Part shown: positions 1 through 9,738 of the stretch, piece after piece | Layout of the letters: each line of letters begins with the position of its first letter | How positions within the stretch are numbered: the stretch's first letter is position 1 | Source of the DNA: an uncultured Bacteroidota bacterium | GTDB taxonomy: Bacteria > Bacteroidota > Bacteroidia > NS11-12g > UBA9320 | Assembly: GCA_913050005.1 (NCBI GenBank) | Contig: CAJXBI010000001.1 | Coordinates: forward strand, 26,748 to 90,747 | Length of the DNA: 64,000 bases | Direction of reading: 5' to 3' | Position numbers and translations under genes: made by a program | The notes under the pieces: model-generated | The model's input: only the letters and a program-made list of their open reading frames with translations | What the model was told of the DNA's origin: nothing | The model's database searches: none

Positions 1-2359
1 GCTTACCCAATTCTAAGTCTGTTTTAAGTTGGTCAACTCCTTTTAGATTAGCATCTTCCATCTTTTTTTTAATTTTCTCAACTTCTTCGATTAAGGTTAA
101 GTAATTTTCTCCTTTAATCTCCACATTGATGGGCTTACCAACTGGAGGTCCCATATTATCTTTACCAACGGTGATTTGTGCTTTTGGAAAGTCTTTTGTA
201 GCATCTTTGATATTACTCATGATATTCGATGTATTTACATCGGATAAGAATACACGTTTTTCATATTCGAAGAATGATACCGTAATTCTAGCTTTATTAG
301 GAGAAGATCCCATGTTTGGAGTGCCTCCGTTTGGATCTGCAGTTTTTTCACCAACTTGAGTCAATATAGCTTCAATAATGATGCTATCTTTTTGCACAGC
401 TTTGGTAATTCTGTTTTCTAATTCTTTAGAAATATCGTTGGTTGTTTCTATGTCTGTCCCAAGAGGTGTCTCAATAAATACATTTACATAGTTGGGTTGA
501 TTGTCTGGGAAAAATACAATTGGTGGAGGATTTAGTGTAAAAGTCATAATGGAGACAATAAATACTAAGATTATACCAATCATAAATAGTATAGGTTTCC
601 ATCCGGTAAGGGCATATTTGATAAACTGAGCATATCTATTTTCAATACGAGGCATCATTTTTTGCATAAACCAGTTTCCTCCTGGTGTGAGTCCATATCG
701 GTTAAGGATGGGTATAATTACGGCAGCCAAAAATAGTCCAACCCAAACACCAGCAGAGCCCAGATATAAAAGAATGGATATTAGAAATAAAATGCCATTT
801 TTTATCCAGAACTTACGTTTCGGGGATCGTTCAGAGTTTCCGATTTTTATTAAATCAGAGGTAAGTACTGGGTTGACAACAAGAGCAACAAATAGTGATG
901 AAGAGAGAACAATAATCAATGTGATAGGTAGGTATTTGAAAAACTCGCCCATCAAACTGGGCCAAAACATGAGAGGAATAAAAGCCGCAACCGTAGTGGC
1001 TGTTGAAGCAATAATTGCTGTAGCGACCTCGCCTGTTCCTTCTTTGGAAGCTTGATCTTTGGTCTTTCCTTTCTCGGAGTATAATCGATAAACATTTTCA
1101 ACAATCACAATTCCATTGTCTACCAGCATACCAAGAGCTAGAATCAAGGAAAAAAGAACCATCATATTCAGTGTAGTTCCACTAAAATTCAGAATTGCAA
1201 TTCCCATGAGCATACTTAATGGAATAGCAATTCCTACAAATAGGGAGTTTCTTACTCCCAAGAAAAAGACTAGTACACCTACTACTAAGAGAACACCCAT
1301 GATAATGCTGTTTTCTAAATTAGTAATCATGTTTTTAGTCATTTTACTCTGGTCATTTGTAATAACCACATCTAAATCTTTTGGGAAAATTCCAGCTTTG
1401 GCTTTTTTAACGATATTTTGAATACTTGCTGCTGCTTCAATTAAGTTACCACCACTTTTTTTCTTGATATCAAGCGTCACAACAGGATTACCATTTAATC
1501 TAGCATAACTAGTTGCTTCTTTCTGGCCAAAGTTAACAGTTCCTATATCTCGTAGATAGACGATGTTCTGAAACTCATTTTTAATGATAATGTTTTCGAG
1601 ATCTCGCCAGTCTTTAAATTCACCATCTATTCGAATATTTCTTCGAGTAATATTTGATCCTTCGATACTTTTAATATCACCACCAGACATGGTTACATTT
1701 TCATTTACAATGGCACTTTCCACATCATATAATGAAATCTCTAAAGCTTCCATTTTAACCCGATCAACAGATACTTCTAATTCTTCTTCTGATAGTCCAG
1801 TGATATCTACTGAGGAAATAGCAGATAAGTTTTCTATTTCGTCTTGAAGATGTTCTGCATATTCTTTTAATTTGTTTTGGGGGTAGTCACCTGATACATT
1901 TACGTTCATTACTGGAAACTCAGAGAAATCCATTTCCATGACGCTTGGGTCTGCCGGTAAATCATTTGGTAAATCAATTTTTGCACGATCGATAGCATCT
2001 TTGACCTCTAATAAGGCTTTTTCACCCTCAACACTTAGCTCAAACTCTGCTACAATGATTGAAAAATCCTGAATATTGGTGGTATTAAGTTTCTTTAGTC
2101 CAGAGATTGTATTTATTTCTTTTTCGATTGGTCTACACACCAAGTTTTCCATATCCAGAGGTGAATTACCTGGATAAGCAGTATTGATGTAAATAATAGG
2201 TTGTTTTACCTCCGGAAAACTTTCTTTTGGCATAGAATCATAGCTATTTATCCCAATAAAAGTGATAATACCGATAATAACATAAACTGATATTTTATTA
2301 TTAACAGCCCATGATGAAAGCCTGAATTCTTTTATTATCTCGTTGATTTTCTTTGACAT
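1..2359 (-). CDS. RND-family efflux transporter permease (AcrB/HAE1-like), partial, C-terminus off the left edge
   Basis: Minus-strand reading frame open from ATG at 2359 to window edge: MSKKINEIIKEFRLSSWAVNNKISVYVIIGIITFIGINSYDSMPKESFPEVKQPIIYINTAYPGNSPLDMENLVCRPIEKEI...; RND motifs (LGMLVDNGIVIVENV); followed downstream of MFP and TolC genes. Not in ORF track because it lacks a stop in the window. Confidence 0.95.
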   Translation of the reverse strand, partial: MSKKINEIIKEFRLSSWAVNNKISVYVIIGIITFIGINSYDSMPKESFPEVKQPIIYINTAYPGNSPLDMENLVCRPIEKEINTISGLKKLNTTNIQDFSIIVAEFELSVEGEKALLEVKDAIDRAKIDLPNDLPADPSVMEMDFSEFPVMNVNVSGDYPQNKLKEYAEHLQDEIENLSAISSVDITGLSEEELEVSVDRVKMEALEISLYDVESAIVNENVTMSGGDIKSIEGSNITRRNIRIDGEFKDWRDLENIIIKNEFQNIVYLRDIGTVNFGQKEATSYARLNGNPVVTLDIKKKSGGNLIEAAASIQNIVKKAKAGIFPKDLDVVITNDQSKMTKNMITNLENSIIMGVLLVVGVLVFFLGVRNSLFVGIAIPLSMLMGIAILNFSGTTLNMMVLFSLILALGMLVDNGIVIVENVYRLYSEKGKTKDQASKEGTGEVATAIIASTATTVAAFIPLMFWPSLMGEFFKYLPITLIIVLSSSLFVALVVNPVLTSDLIKIGNSERSPKRKFWIKNGILFLISILLYLGSAGVWVGLFLAAVIIPILNRYGLTPGGNWFMQKMMPRIENRYAQFIKYALTGWKPILFMIGIILVFIVSIMTFTLNPPPIVFFPDNQPNYVNVFIETPLGTDIETTNDISKELENRITKAVQKDSIIIEAILTQVGEKTADPNGGTPNMGSSPNKARITVSFFEYEKRVFLSDVNTSNIMSNIKDATKDFPKAQITVGKDNMGPPVGKPINVEIKGENYLTLIEEVEKIKKKMEDANLKGVDQLKTDLELGK

Positions 2360-2373
2360 AATTTCGATTTAAA

Positions 2374-3513
2374 TTATTCAGTAATAATTTTTACTTCATC
2401 ACCAACAATTACGGAGTTCACACCTTCAGTAATTATCATATCACCTGGTATAAGTCCAGATTTGATGATTGTTTCGTTAGGGAATTGCTTGTCAATTTCA
2501 ATGATACTCTTTTGAACAGTTTTCTTATTACCATTTGTTTTTATGGTATAGATAAAGTGTTGCCCTTTAGCTATGCGAACCAATTTTGTAGGAACGCTTA
2601 TCGCATCATTTGCTTCATAATCGTGTGCAGTTATCATTGCTAGTAGGTTAGGCTTCATCATTTTAATATATTTGGTTGGTTTTACATAGAATGAAAAAGT
2701 TCTGTTATTGGCATTAATTACATTACTTACAGCTGATACCTTTTCAGTGGTGCTTAATTCGATAGATGGGAATGAAATATTCACTTCTTGCCCTACGTTT
2801 AATTTACCCAAATAAGTTTCAGAGGCAGATGCTACGATTTTAATATCGCTTAAGTTTACGATACGAGCTACAGGTCCGCCCGTCATACTTCCAACAAACT
2901 CACCTTCATTGGCCATAATTTCATCTACAGTTCCACTGATTGGTGAACGAAGTGAATATTTTCCAAGCTGTGTTTGTGCAGTTTGGATTGCATTTTGTAA
3001 TTGCTCGTATTGGTTTTTTGCTTGTAGATATTGCATTTCGCTACCTATGTTTTTATTCCATAGGCGTTGTTGTTTTTCAAAATTGAGTTTTGCAAGTTCC
3101 ATACTTTTTTCTAATTCATTTATTTGAGCATTGGCTGTACTGCCATCTAATGTTGCAATTATTTGACCTTTAGACACCTTTTGCCCTTCTCTAATAAGGA
3201 GCCGAACAATTTTTGCAGGTACTTCAGGGGAAACAAGTACATTTTTATCCGATTTTACAATGCCTTGAACTTCAAATGGATTTTTGAAAATTCCTTTTTT
3301 CACCTCCTTAGCCATAACCGCTATTGCATTTTCTCGAGCGTTTGTATCTAAGTACTGAATTTCTCGTTTAAGATCCAGTATTTCTTTTTTAAGTGAAACT
3401 AAGTCTTTCTCTTTTTCTAACAGTTGTTCTTGTTTCTTTTGAATTTTAGTCAAATCCTTTTGGCCACACGATGTTGCTAAAAAAATGATGACTAGGATGG
3501 ATATATTTTTCAT
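2374..3513 (-). CDS. RND efflux periplasmic adaptor (membrane fusion protein, HlyD/AcrA family), lipoprotein-like signal
   Basis: ORF 379 aa; LATSCG lipobox; coiled-coil plus barrel-sandwich; adjacent to RND permease and TolC. Confidence 0.93.
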   Translation of the reverse strand: MKNISILVIIFLATSCGQKDLTKIQKKQEQLLEKEKDLVSLKKEILDLKREIQYLDTNARENAIAVMAKEVKKGIFKNPFEVQGIVKSDKNVLVSPEVPAKIVRLLIREGQKVSKGQIIATLDGSTANAQINELEKSMELAKLNFEKQQRLWNKNIGSEMQYLQAKNQYEQLQNAIQTAQTQLGKYSLRSPISGTVDEIMANEGEFVGSMTGGPVARIVNLSDIKIVASASETYLGKLNVGQEVNISFPSIELSTTEKVSAVSNVINANNRTFSFYVKPTKYIKMMKPNLLAMITAHDYEANDAISVPTKLVRIAKGQHFIYTIKTNGNKKTVQKSIIEIDKQFPNETIIKSGLIPGDMIITEGVNSVIVGDEVKIITE

Positions 3514-3554
3514 GTAGATGTGATTTTGTAATTAATTTTTAATATCTGATTAGG

Positions 3555-4877
3555 TTATAATGTACCGTATGCTTTTTTGAGGTTAATTTGAGCTACGTTA
3601 AGTTCGTAAAGTGCATTTATGTAATTTATTTTAGCTTGGGTGAATTCATTATCCGCAGATACTGCCTCAAAACTACTTCCGACTCCTTCTTTAAATTTTG
3701 TTGAAGTGGTGTTATAAATGAGTTCTGCTAGTTGTTTGTTTTGTTCTTGAAGTTGAAGTGTTTTTTTTGCTTCTTTATAAGAATTTAAAGCTTGATTTAT
3801 TTCTAGGTTTATCCCTCGAAGTGCATCACTTTTATTATTCTCAGTTTGCTTAATTTTTATCCTAACTTGATCAATTTTCGATTTTTTATAAAAGCCATCA
3901 AACAAGGGCAATTGTAATCCAATACCGTATCTACCATTACCATACCATTCATTACCTATGTCTGAGAGCTGGTCTTCTACCGCAAACGTACTTGAACCGT
4001 AAGAAAAGTTGCCATATAAGCTTGGCATATATCCTACTTTGTATCGTTTGAGATCAATTTGGTTCAATAATTGCTGCTGATCTAGCATTTTAATTTCTAC
4101 TCGATTGTTAGGGTCAAAGTTTGAAGAGGATAAATTGTCATCAATCGTTAATGGCAGTGGAGTGGTCAGTTCTATTTTTTGATTGATGTCTATCCCAATA
4201 GTATTTAATAAAAGTTGTTGTGTCAAGGTGGTTTGATTTGACATTCTAGTTAAGGTGACATCTAAATTAGATACAGCAAGAATGATTCGATCGACATCCA
4301 ATTTTTCTGCAAAACCTGCCTTGTACATCGCTTCAGTTTCGGATTGAAGCTGAACCATATTTTTATAACTAGTCTTTAATTGTTCCAAGTTTTGATTGGC
4401 AATTAATGCCATGAAATAAGCTTTATAAACTGCTTCTTTCACTTCAATCTCAGTAGCTGATTTACTTAATTCACTAATTTTTACAAATTCAGACGATGCT
4501 TTTACACCAAGAAAAAAAGTTCCATCAAATAGTAATTGACTTACTCCAATACTTGCATTAGCATTAAAAGGAACCCCAAATTGAACAGCTATGTTTGTTC
4601 CAGGTTGACCTACAAAATCTCCTGGGATTATTTGAGTTGGAACTTCAAAAGTGTGATTGAAGTCAGCATTCCCATTAATCTGAGGTAATCCTTTGGATAA
4701 CACCTCGCTCACTTGAGTTTTTGCGTGCTTAACATCTAAACTTGCATTTAACAGCTGTGTATTTTTCTGTTTAGCTAAAGTTAGAGCATGATCAAGTGAT
4801 AACGACAACACTTCAGATGTTTGAGAGAATCCGAGTAGGTTGATAGCTACAATAGATAGGGATAATAGGTATTTCAT
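3555..4877 (-). CDS. TolC-family outer membrane efflux protein
   Basis: ORF track 3555..4937, but signal peptide MKYLLSLSIVAINLLGFSQ starts at ATG 4877; TAATG overlap with TetR stop. Confidence 0.92.
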   Translation of the reverse strand: MKYLLSLSIVAINLLGFSQTSEVLSLSLDHALTLAKQKNTQLLNASLDVKHAKTQVSEVLSKGLPQINGNADFNHTFEVPTQIIPGDFVGQPGTNIAVQFGVPFNANASIGVSQLLFDGTFFLGVKASSEFVKISELSKSATEIEVKEAVYKAYFMALIANQNLEQLKTSYKNMVQLQSETEAMYKAGFAEKLDVDRIILAVSNLDVTLTRMSNQTTLTQQLLLNTIGIDINQKIELTTPLPLTIDDNLSSSNFDPNNRVEIKMLDQQQLLNQIDLKRYKVGYMPSLYGNFSYGSSTFAVEDQLSDIGNEWYGNGRYGIGLQLPLFDGFYKKSKIDQVRIKIKQTENNKSDALRGINLEINQALNSYKEAKKTLQLQEQNKQLAELIYNTTSTKFKEGVGSSFEAVSADNEFTQAKINYINALYELNVAQINLKKAYGTL

Positions 4878-5491
4878 TACTGGTTTGTTATTTCGTTGAT
4901 GTGTTGTTTTAAGTATGTTCTCCCTTCTTCTGTGCATATTCCGTGCAGGTGATAGCTGACCATCTGAAAGTGAATTGTCTGAAATTGGTAGTTGTTTTTT
5001 GCAGATGTAAATTGTTGCATCATGCCACTAACTAAAGTAATATACATAAGAGCAATAATCTCTGCATTAATATCTGGGCGAAACAGCCCTGATTTGATTC
5101 CATGTTTTATATTATTCTTTACAGTATCCTTACAGTAATCTGTTCTAAATTCTTCCATCTTTGCCCATTGATCAGGATAAAATTTTTGCATATCATAAAT
5201 CATGGTAGGATTAAGGTTTTTCTTTGACTGACTGATATATCGACTAAAATCAATCATCCGTTGTATGGCGTTTTTATTGCTATTAGCATACTTTTTTAAA
5301 GTTGATTTCTCAAAATTTATTTTCTCTTCAATAACTCGATTTACTAAGTCTTGCTTGTCCTTAAAACATTTATAAATCGTCTTTTTACTAATATGAAGTA
5401 TCTGAGCAATATCATCCATACTAACACTTTTGATGCCAATTCGCATAAAAAGTTGTTTTGCCTCTTCTAATATTTTATAAGATTCGTCCAA
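4877..5491 (-). CDS. TetR/AcrR-family transcriptional regulator
   Basis: ORF track 4877..5530; HTH ...SMDDIAQILHISKKTIYKCFKDKQDLV; TTG start at 5491 gives the typical N-terminus MDESYKILEEAKQLF; first gene of efflux operon. Confidence 0.88.
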   Translation of the reverse strand: MDESYKILEEAKQLFMRIGIKSVSMDDIAQILHISKKTIYKCFKDKQDLVNRVIEEKINFEKSTLKKYANSNKNAIQRMIDFSRYISQSKKNLNPTMIYDMQKFYPDQWAKMEEFRTDYCKDTVKNNIKHGIKSGLFRPDINAEIIALMYITLVSGMMQQFTSAKNNYQFQTIHFQMVSYHLHGICTEEGRTYLKQHINEITNQ

Positions 5492-5510
5492 AAGTAAGGT
5501 GCAAATTAAA

Positions 5511-5544
5511 TTTGGAAACTTAAAAAACACAAATAGTTTCCAAA
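5511..5544. promoter_or_regulatory. Perfect 10-bp inverted repeat TTTGGAAACT-N14-AGTTTCCAAA, candidate TetR operator
   Basis: Read directly: tttggaaact taaaaaacacaaat agtttccaaa, immediately upstream of the TetR gene. Confidence 0.6.
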
Positions 5545-5656
5545 GTTTTATCGGATTTTTTAGTTATTTCATCTGTTTTTAGGAAAATCATCACATTGAT
5601 AAAAAAATCAAGATAAATATGATTCAACATACTTTCACATTATTTACTTTCGTATA

Positions 5657-6280
5657 GTGAAAAAAAACACATCGTTTTTAGTTGGTTTGGCTGGTGGCAG
5701 TGCTTCCGGGAAGACTACTTTTATTCGTCAGATTAGCAAAGAGTTTGGGGATAATCAAGTTTGTGTTATTTCACAAGATCACTATTACAAAGGACTGTCT
5801 GAACAATTGAGAGATAAAAATGGTATCGTCAATTTTGATCATCCTACGGGTATTGATTTTAAACGGATTAAAAAAGACATTAGAAAACTACTCAAAGGAA
5901 AACCAGTTCAAATTGTCGAATATACCTTCAACAATCCAGATGTATTTCCTAAACAGATTACGTATCAACCTGCACCAATTATTTTATTGGAAGGGCTTTT
6001 TGTATTTGCTAATAAAGGTTTAAATTCCATGTATGACTATCGCTTATATATTGATGCAGATGAGGATGTAACTCTTGATAGGCGGATAAAACGAGACACT
6101 ACTGAGCGAGGAATGACTCTCGATGAGGTTATGTATCAATGGGATAATCATGTAAAGCCAGCCTATGACCAGTTTTTAAAGCCTCACATAAAAGATTCAG
6201 ATTACGTAATTCAAAATACAGATAATTTTGAAGACTGTCTTGTGCATGTTATTGCAAAATTTAGGGATGTAATTGAATAA
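5657..6280 (+). CDS. udk: Uridine kinase
   Basis: GTG start; P-loop GGSASGKTT; ...SQDHYYK, FDHPTGID motifs of uridine kinase family. Confidence 0.93.
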   Translation: MKKNTSFLVGLAGGSASGKTTFIRQISKEFGDNQVCVISQDHYYKGLSEQLRDKNGIVNFDHPTGIDFKRIKKDIRKLLKGKPVQIVEYTFNNPDVFPKQITYQPAPIILLEGLFVFANKGLNSMYDYRLYIDADEDVTLDRRIKRDTTERGMTLDEVMYQWDNHVKPAYDQFLKPHIKDSDYVIQNTDNFEDCLVHVIAKFRDVIE

Positions 6281-6358
6281 AATTAATTAGGTCTAATACT
6301 TAATCTTAAAGCTCTAAATTCGGCTTAAACTTTAATTGTTAAGTTTCATGAATACAAC

Positions 6359-6366
6359 TAAATTTG
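6359..6366 (+). promoter_or_regulatory. TAnnTTTG -7 promoter element (TAAATTTG) upstream of secDF
   Basis: Consensus match 36 nt before ATG. Confidence 0.45.
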
Positions 6367-6402
6367 CAATCTTTGAAAAAATCTAAGATAAACTAGATAG
6401 AT

Positions 6403-9400
6403 ATGAACAACAAAGGATTTATACAATTTATTACTGTGCTGCTTATTTTTGCGAGTGCTTATCAGCTTTCGTTTACTTTCGTTACGAATAGTGTAGAAAA
6501 AACTGCTTCATCACAAGCACAATTAATGTATCCAAATTCAACTGTCCAAAAAGATAGTTTTGAGATTCGATACTTAGACTCAATGTCTCAAGAGGAAGTT
6601 TATCCAGGATTAGGATTCACTTACCAAGAGTGCAAAGAAAATGAGCTCAACCTTGGACTTGATCTGCAGGGTGGAATGAATGTAACTTTGGAAGTAGAGA
6701 CACCTGCAGTTATTATGGCCATGTCTAACAATACCAATGACCAAGCTTTTTTAGCAGCATTCAAAAAGTCAAAGAATGAATATTTAGGTCAGCAAAACTT
6801 TGTTGACTTACTTGCTAAAAATTATGAAGCCGAAAACCCAGATGGAAAAATTGTAAGTATTTTTTATGGTAAAGGGCTTAAAGCGGAATTGCCTAACGAA
6901 TATAACTCAACCAACGAGGAAGTATTTGATTACCTAAAACGTGAAAGTGAAAGTGCCATAAGTAGAGCATTTGAAATCATTAGTACACGTATTGATAAAT
7001 TTGGAGTAGCACAGCCCAATGTTCAAAGATTAGATAATGGTAGAATTTTAGTTGAACTTCCTGGAGTTGATGATCCTCAACGTGTTAGAGACTTACTTCA
7101 GAGTTCTGCAAAACTTGAGTTTTGGAAAGTATTCCCAAATTATAAGGGTTTTGAGTACTTAGAGGTAGTAAATAAGATTATATATGGTGTTAACCAGCTA
7201 AACAATATCGATAATGAAGAATTGGAAGATGCAGTAAAACAAGATAATCAAACAACTAAAGATACATCAACAAGCAAAGACGGTGATTTATTCGAAAATG
7301 ACCTATTAGCATCATCAGATTCAGTAGGAAGTGATTCTGTTCAGAAATCTAGAGAAGAAATTCAGCGGGAAAATCCTGTTCTTAGTAAAATAGTTCCAAA
7401 TGTTGCAAATGAGGGAAAAAATTGGGCTCAGTCTGCAGAAATTGGATACATCGATGTAAACGATATTGAAGATTTCAAGGTTTATTTTACAAGAAAAGAT
7501 ATTCTTACAGCTTTACCATCAAATTTACATTTCAAATTTGGATTTAAGCCAATCAAAATTGAAGGTAAAGATTTTATTGCCCTGTATGCATTGAAGAGTG
7601 GAAGGGCAGGTCAACCTGCATTAGCTGGTGATGTAATTACAGATGCACGACCAACTCGACAAGATGATTTGAATCTAGCAGTAAGTATGCAAATGAATCA
7701 AGAAGGAACCTCTGTATGGAGAAGAATTACGAAAGAAGCATCATCTAGTAGTCCCAAAGAGTGTATAGCAGTTGTTTTGGATGACCAAGTTTATAGTGCT
7801 CCAACAGTACAGGGTGAAATACCAAACGGAAGTTCAGTAATTACTGGAAATTATGAATTGGATGAAGCTACTGACTTGGCAAATATTCTTAAGGCAGGTA
7901 AGCTTCCAGCTCCTGCTAAAATTACAGGAGAAACAACAGTAGGACCTACATTAGGAGCTAGAGCAATTAATGCGGGTATTATTTCACTTGCAGTCGGTTT
8001 TTTACTTGTAATCCTTTTTATGATAATTTACTATGGCAAAGCAGGTTTGTATGCAGATATCGCTTTGCTGGTTAACTTAGTTTTTATAATAGGTGTTCTA
8101 GCAGGATTGCATGCTGCTTTAACTCTTCCTGGTATGGCTGGACTTGTACTAACAATAGGTATGGCAGTAGATGCTAATGTACTTATTTTCGAGCGTGTTA
8201 GAGAAGAGCTACAAGGAGGAAAATCACTCAAAATGGCTATAAAGGACGGTTATTCTGGGGCTTATTCCTCGATTATTGATGCAAATATTACCACAATCAT
8301 AGCAGGGGTTATTCTTTGGGTATTAGGTAAAGGTCCTGTAATGGGATTTGCCGTTATATTGGTAATAGGTATATTATCATCATTATTTACATCTATATTC
8401 TTAACTCGATTACTTATCGATAACGATCTTAAAAAAGGAAAAGAAACTTCTTTCTACTCATCATTTTCTGAATCAATTGGTAAAAAATTGAACAGAATCA
8501 ATTGGAACTTCATTGGAAAAAGAAAAACTTTTTACATTATTTCTTCTATCATTATTACTGGAGGAATTGCATCAATAGTTACAAAAGGGTTATCAACAGG
8601 TGTTGATTTCAAAGGTGGATGGAGCTATGTAGTAAATGTTGAAGATGCATCTACTGCTCAAATCAAGGAAGCATTATCAACTAAATTTACAGGTGCTAAT
8701 ACAGAGGTAAAAACTTATGGTTCTGCAAGTCAATTTAAAGTCACTACTTCTTATATGATTGATAATAAAGATGCTGATGCTGGATTAAAAGTAGAATCTA
8801 AATTGGTATCGGCTTTAGAAGCGTATAATGTATCAGGTGAAAATATCTTATCAAGTAGTAAAGTAGGACCAACGATAGCAAAAGATATTTCTGTTCGATC
8901 AACCTGGGCTATCGCACTTGCAATTATTGGTATGTTCCTTTACATTTTAATTAGGTTTAGAAATATTGGTTTTAGTTTAGGTGCAACGACAGCAATTTTT
9001 CATGATGTTTTGGTAGTTTTTTCTCTATATTCAATTTTATGGGGAATTTTACCTTTTGAGCTTTCAATTGATCAAGCTTTTATAGCTGCTATTCTTACAG
9101 TAGTGGGTTATTCCATCAATGATACTGTGGTCGTATTTGACCGTGTGAGAGAATTTATTGGACAAAATCGAAGAGAGTCTGACCAGTCTCAGGTTATTAA
9201 TAAAGCAATTAACTCGACATTAAGTAGAACATTAATTACCTCATTAACTACTTTACTGGTTATTTTAATATTATTTATCTTCGGTGGCGAAGGGCTTAAA
9301 GGATTTACTTTTGCACTTCTAGTTGGTGTCGCAGTTGGTACATATTCATCTGTTTGTGTAGCTACACCAATTGTTGTTGATTTTATGAATCGATTTAAGA

Positions 9401-9405
9401 AATAA
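6403..9405 (+). CDS. secDF: Protein translocase SecDF (fused SecD+SecF)
   Basis: 1000 aa; NLGLDLQGGMNVTLEV, VDANVLIFERVREEL (SecD) and SINDTVVVFDRVRE (SecF) in one ORF. Confidence 0.97.
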   Translation: MNNKGFIQFITVLLIFASAYQLSFTFVTNSVEKTASSQAQLMYPNSTVQKDSFEIRYLDSMSQEEVYPGLGFTYQECKENELNLGLDLQGGMNVTLEVETPAVIMAMSNNTNDQAFLAAFKKSKNEYLGQQNFVDLLAKNYEAENPDGKIVSIFYGKGLKAELPNEYNSTNEEVFDYLKRESESAISRAFEIISTRIDKFGVAQPNVQRLDNGRILVELPGVDDPQRVRDLLQSSAKLEFWKVFPNYKGFEYLEVVNKIIYGVNQLNNIDNEELEDAVKQDNQTTKDTSTSKDGDLFENDLLASSDSVGSDSVQKSREEIQRENPVLSKIVPNVANEGKNWAQSAEIGYIDVNDIEDFKVYFTRKDILTALPSNLHFKFGFKPIKIEGKDFIALYALKSGRAGQPALAGDVITDARPTRQDDLNLAVSMQMNQEGTSVWRRITKEASSSSPKECIAVVLDDQVYSAPTVQGEIPNGSSVITGNYELDEATDLANILKAGKLPAPAKITGETTVGPTLGARAINAGIISLAVGFLLVILFMIIYYGKAGLYADIALLVNLVFIIGVLAGLHAALTLPGMAGLVLTIGMAVDANVLIFERVREELQGGKSLKMAIKDGYSGAYSSIIDANITTIIAGVILWVLGKGPVMGFAVILVIGILSSLFTSIFLTRLLIDNDLKKGKETSFYSSFSESIGKKLNRINWNFIGKRKTFYIISSIIITGGIASIVTKGLSTGVDFKGGWSYVVNVEDASTAQIKEALSTKFTGANTEVKTYGSASQFKVTTSYMIDNKDADAGLKVESKLVSALEAYNVSGENILSSSKVGPTIAKDISVRSTWAIALAIIGMFLYILIRFRNIGFSLGATTAIFHDVLVVFSLYSILWGILPFELSIDQAFIAAILTVVGYSINDTVVVFDRVREFIGQNRRESDQSQVINKAINSTLSRTLITSLTTLLVILILFIFGGEGLKGFTFALLVGVAVGTYSSVCVATPIVVDFMNRFKK

Positions 9406-9432
9406 CAACACCAAAACTAATTAATCGCATCT

Positions 9433-9474
9433 AAGAGCCTCTTATTTACTTTTTGAGTAAGGAGGCTTTTTTTA
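9433..9474 (+). terminator. Rho-independent terminator downstream of secDF
   Basis: AGCCTC...GAGGCT stem followed by TTTTTTT. Confidence 0.75.
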
Positions 9475-9610
9475 ATATTTAATATCATAAGTGTTTATGA
9501 CAATTATTAGACATAAAGGGGTATGCTAAAGTGTGTGCTTATTTTAAATTTGTAGTAATTAAAATATAAATGTTTATCATTTCAAAGACATTATTTTAAT
9601 ATGGTTAAAC

Positions 9611-9660
9611 AAAAGCCCTCAAAATACTGTTTTGGGGGCTTATTATTTATTTTATTTTGC
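9611..9660. terminator. Hairpin AAGCCCTCAAAA-TACTG-TTTTGGGGGCTT with T-rich tail (terminator-like)
   Basis: 12-bp stem with one G-T wobble, T-rich flanks on both strands. Confidence 0.55.
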
Positions 9661-9683
9661 CAAAATTGTTCAGTGTCTTAAAT

Positions 9684-9716
9684 AAAAAAGCCCCGATAAA
9701 AATTGAGGCTTCTGAC
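9684..9716 (-). terminator. Rho-independent terminator for the minus-strand SIS isomerase gene
   Basis: Reverse complement AGCCTCAATTTTTATCGGGGCTTTTTTATTT. Confidence 0.6.
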
Positions 9717-9738
9717 AATGTATTTTTAAGTTGAAATG

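Noticed and set aside
126-1847. Four plus-strand ORFs (77, 122, 101, 87 aa) in the track
   Set aside because: All antisense to the RND permease frame, which is open across 1-2359 on the minus strand; low-complexity Ser/Thr/Ile/Pro translations typical of antisense artefacts.
4878-4937. N-terminal 20 aa extension of the TolC ORF in the track
   Set aside because: The true start is ATG 4877 immediately before the signal peptide; the extension overlaps the TetR 3' end out of frame.
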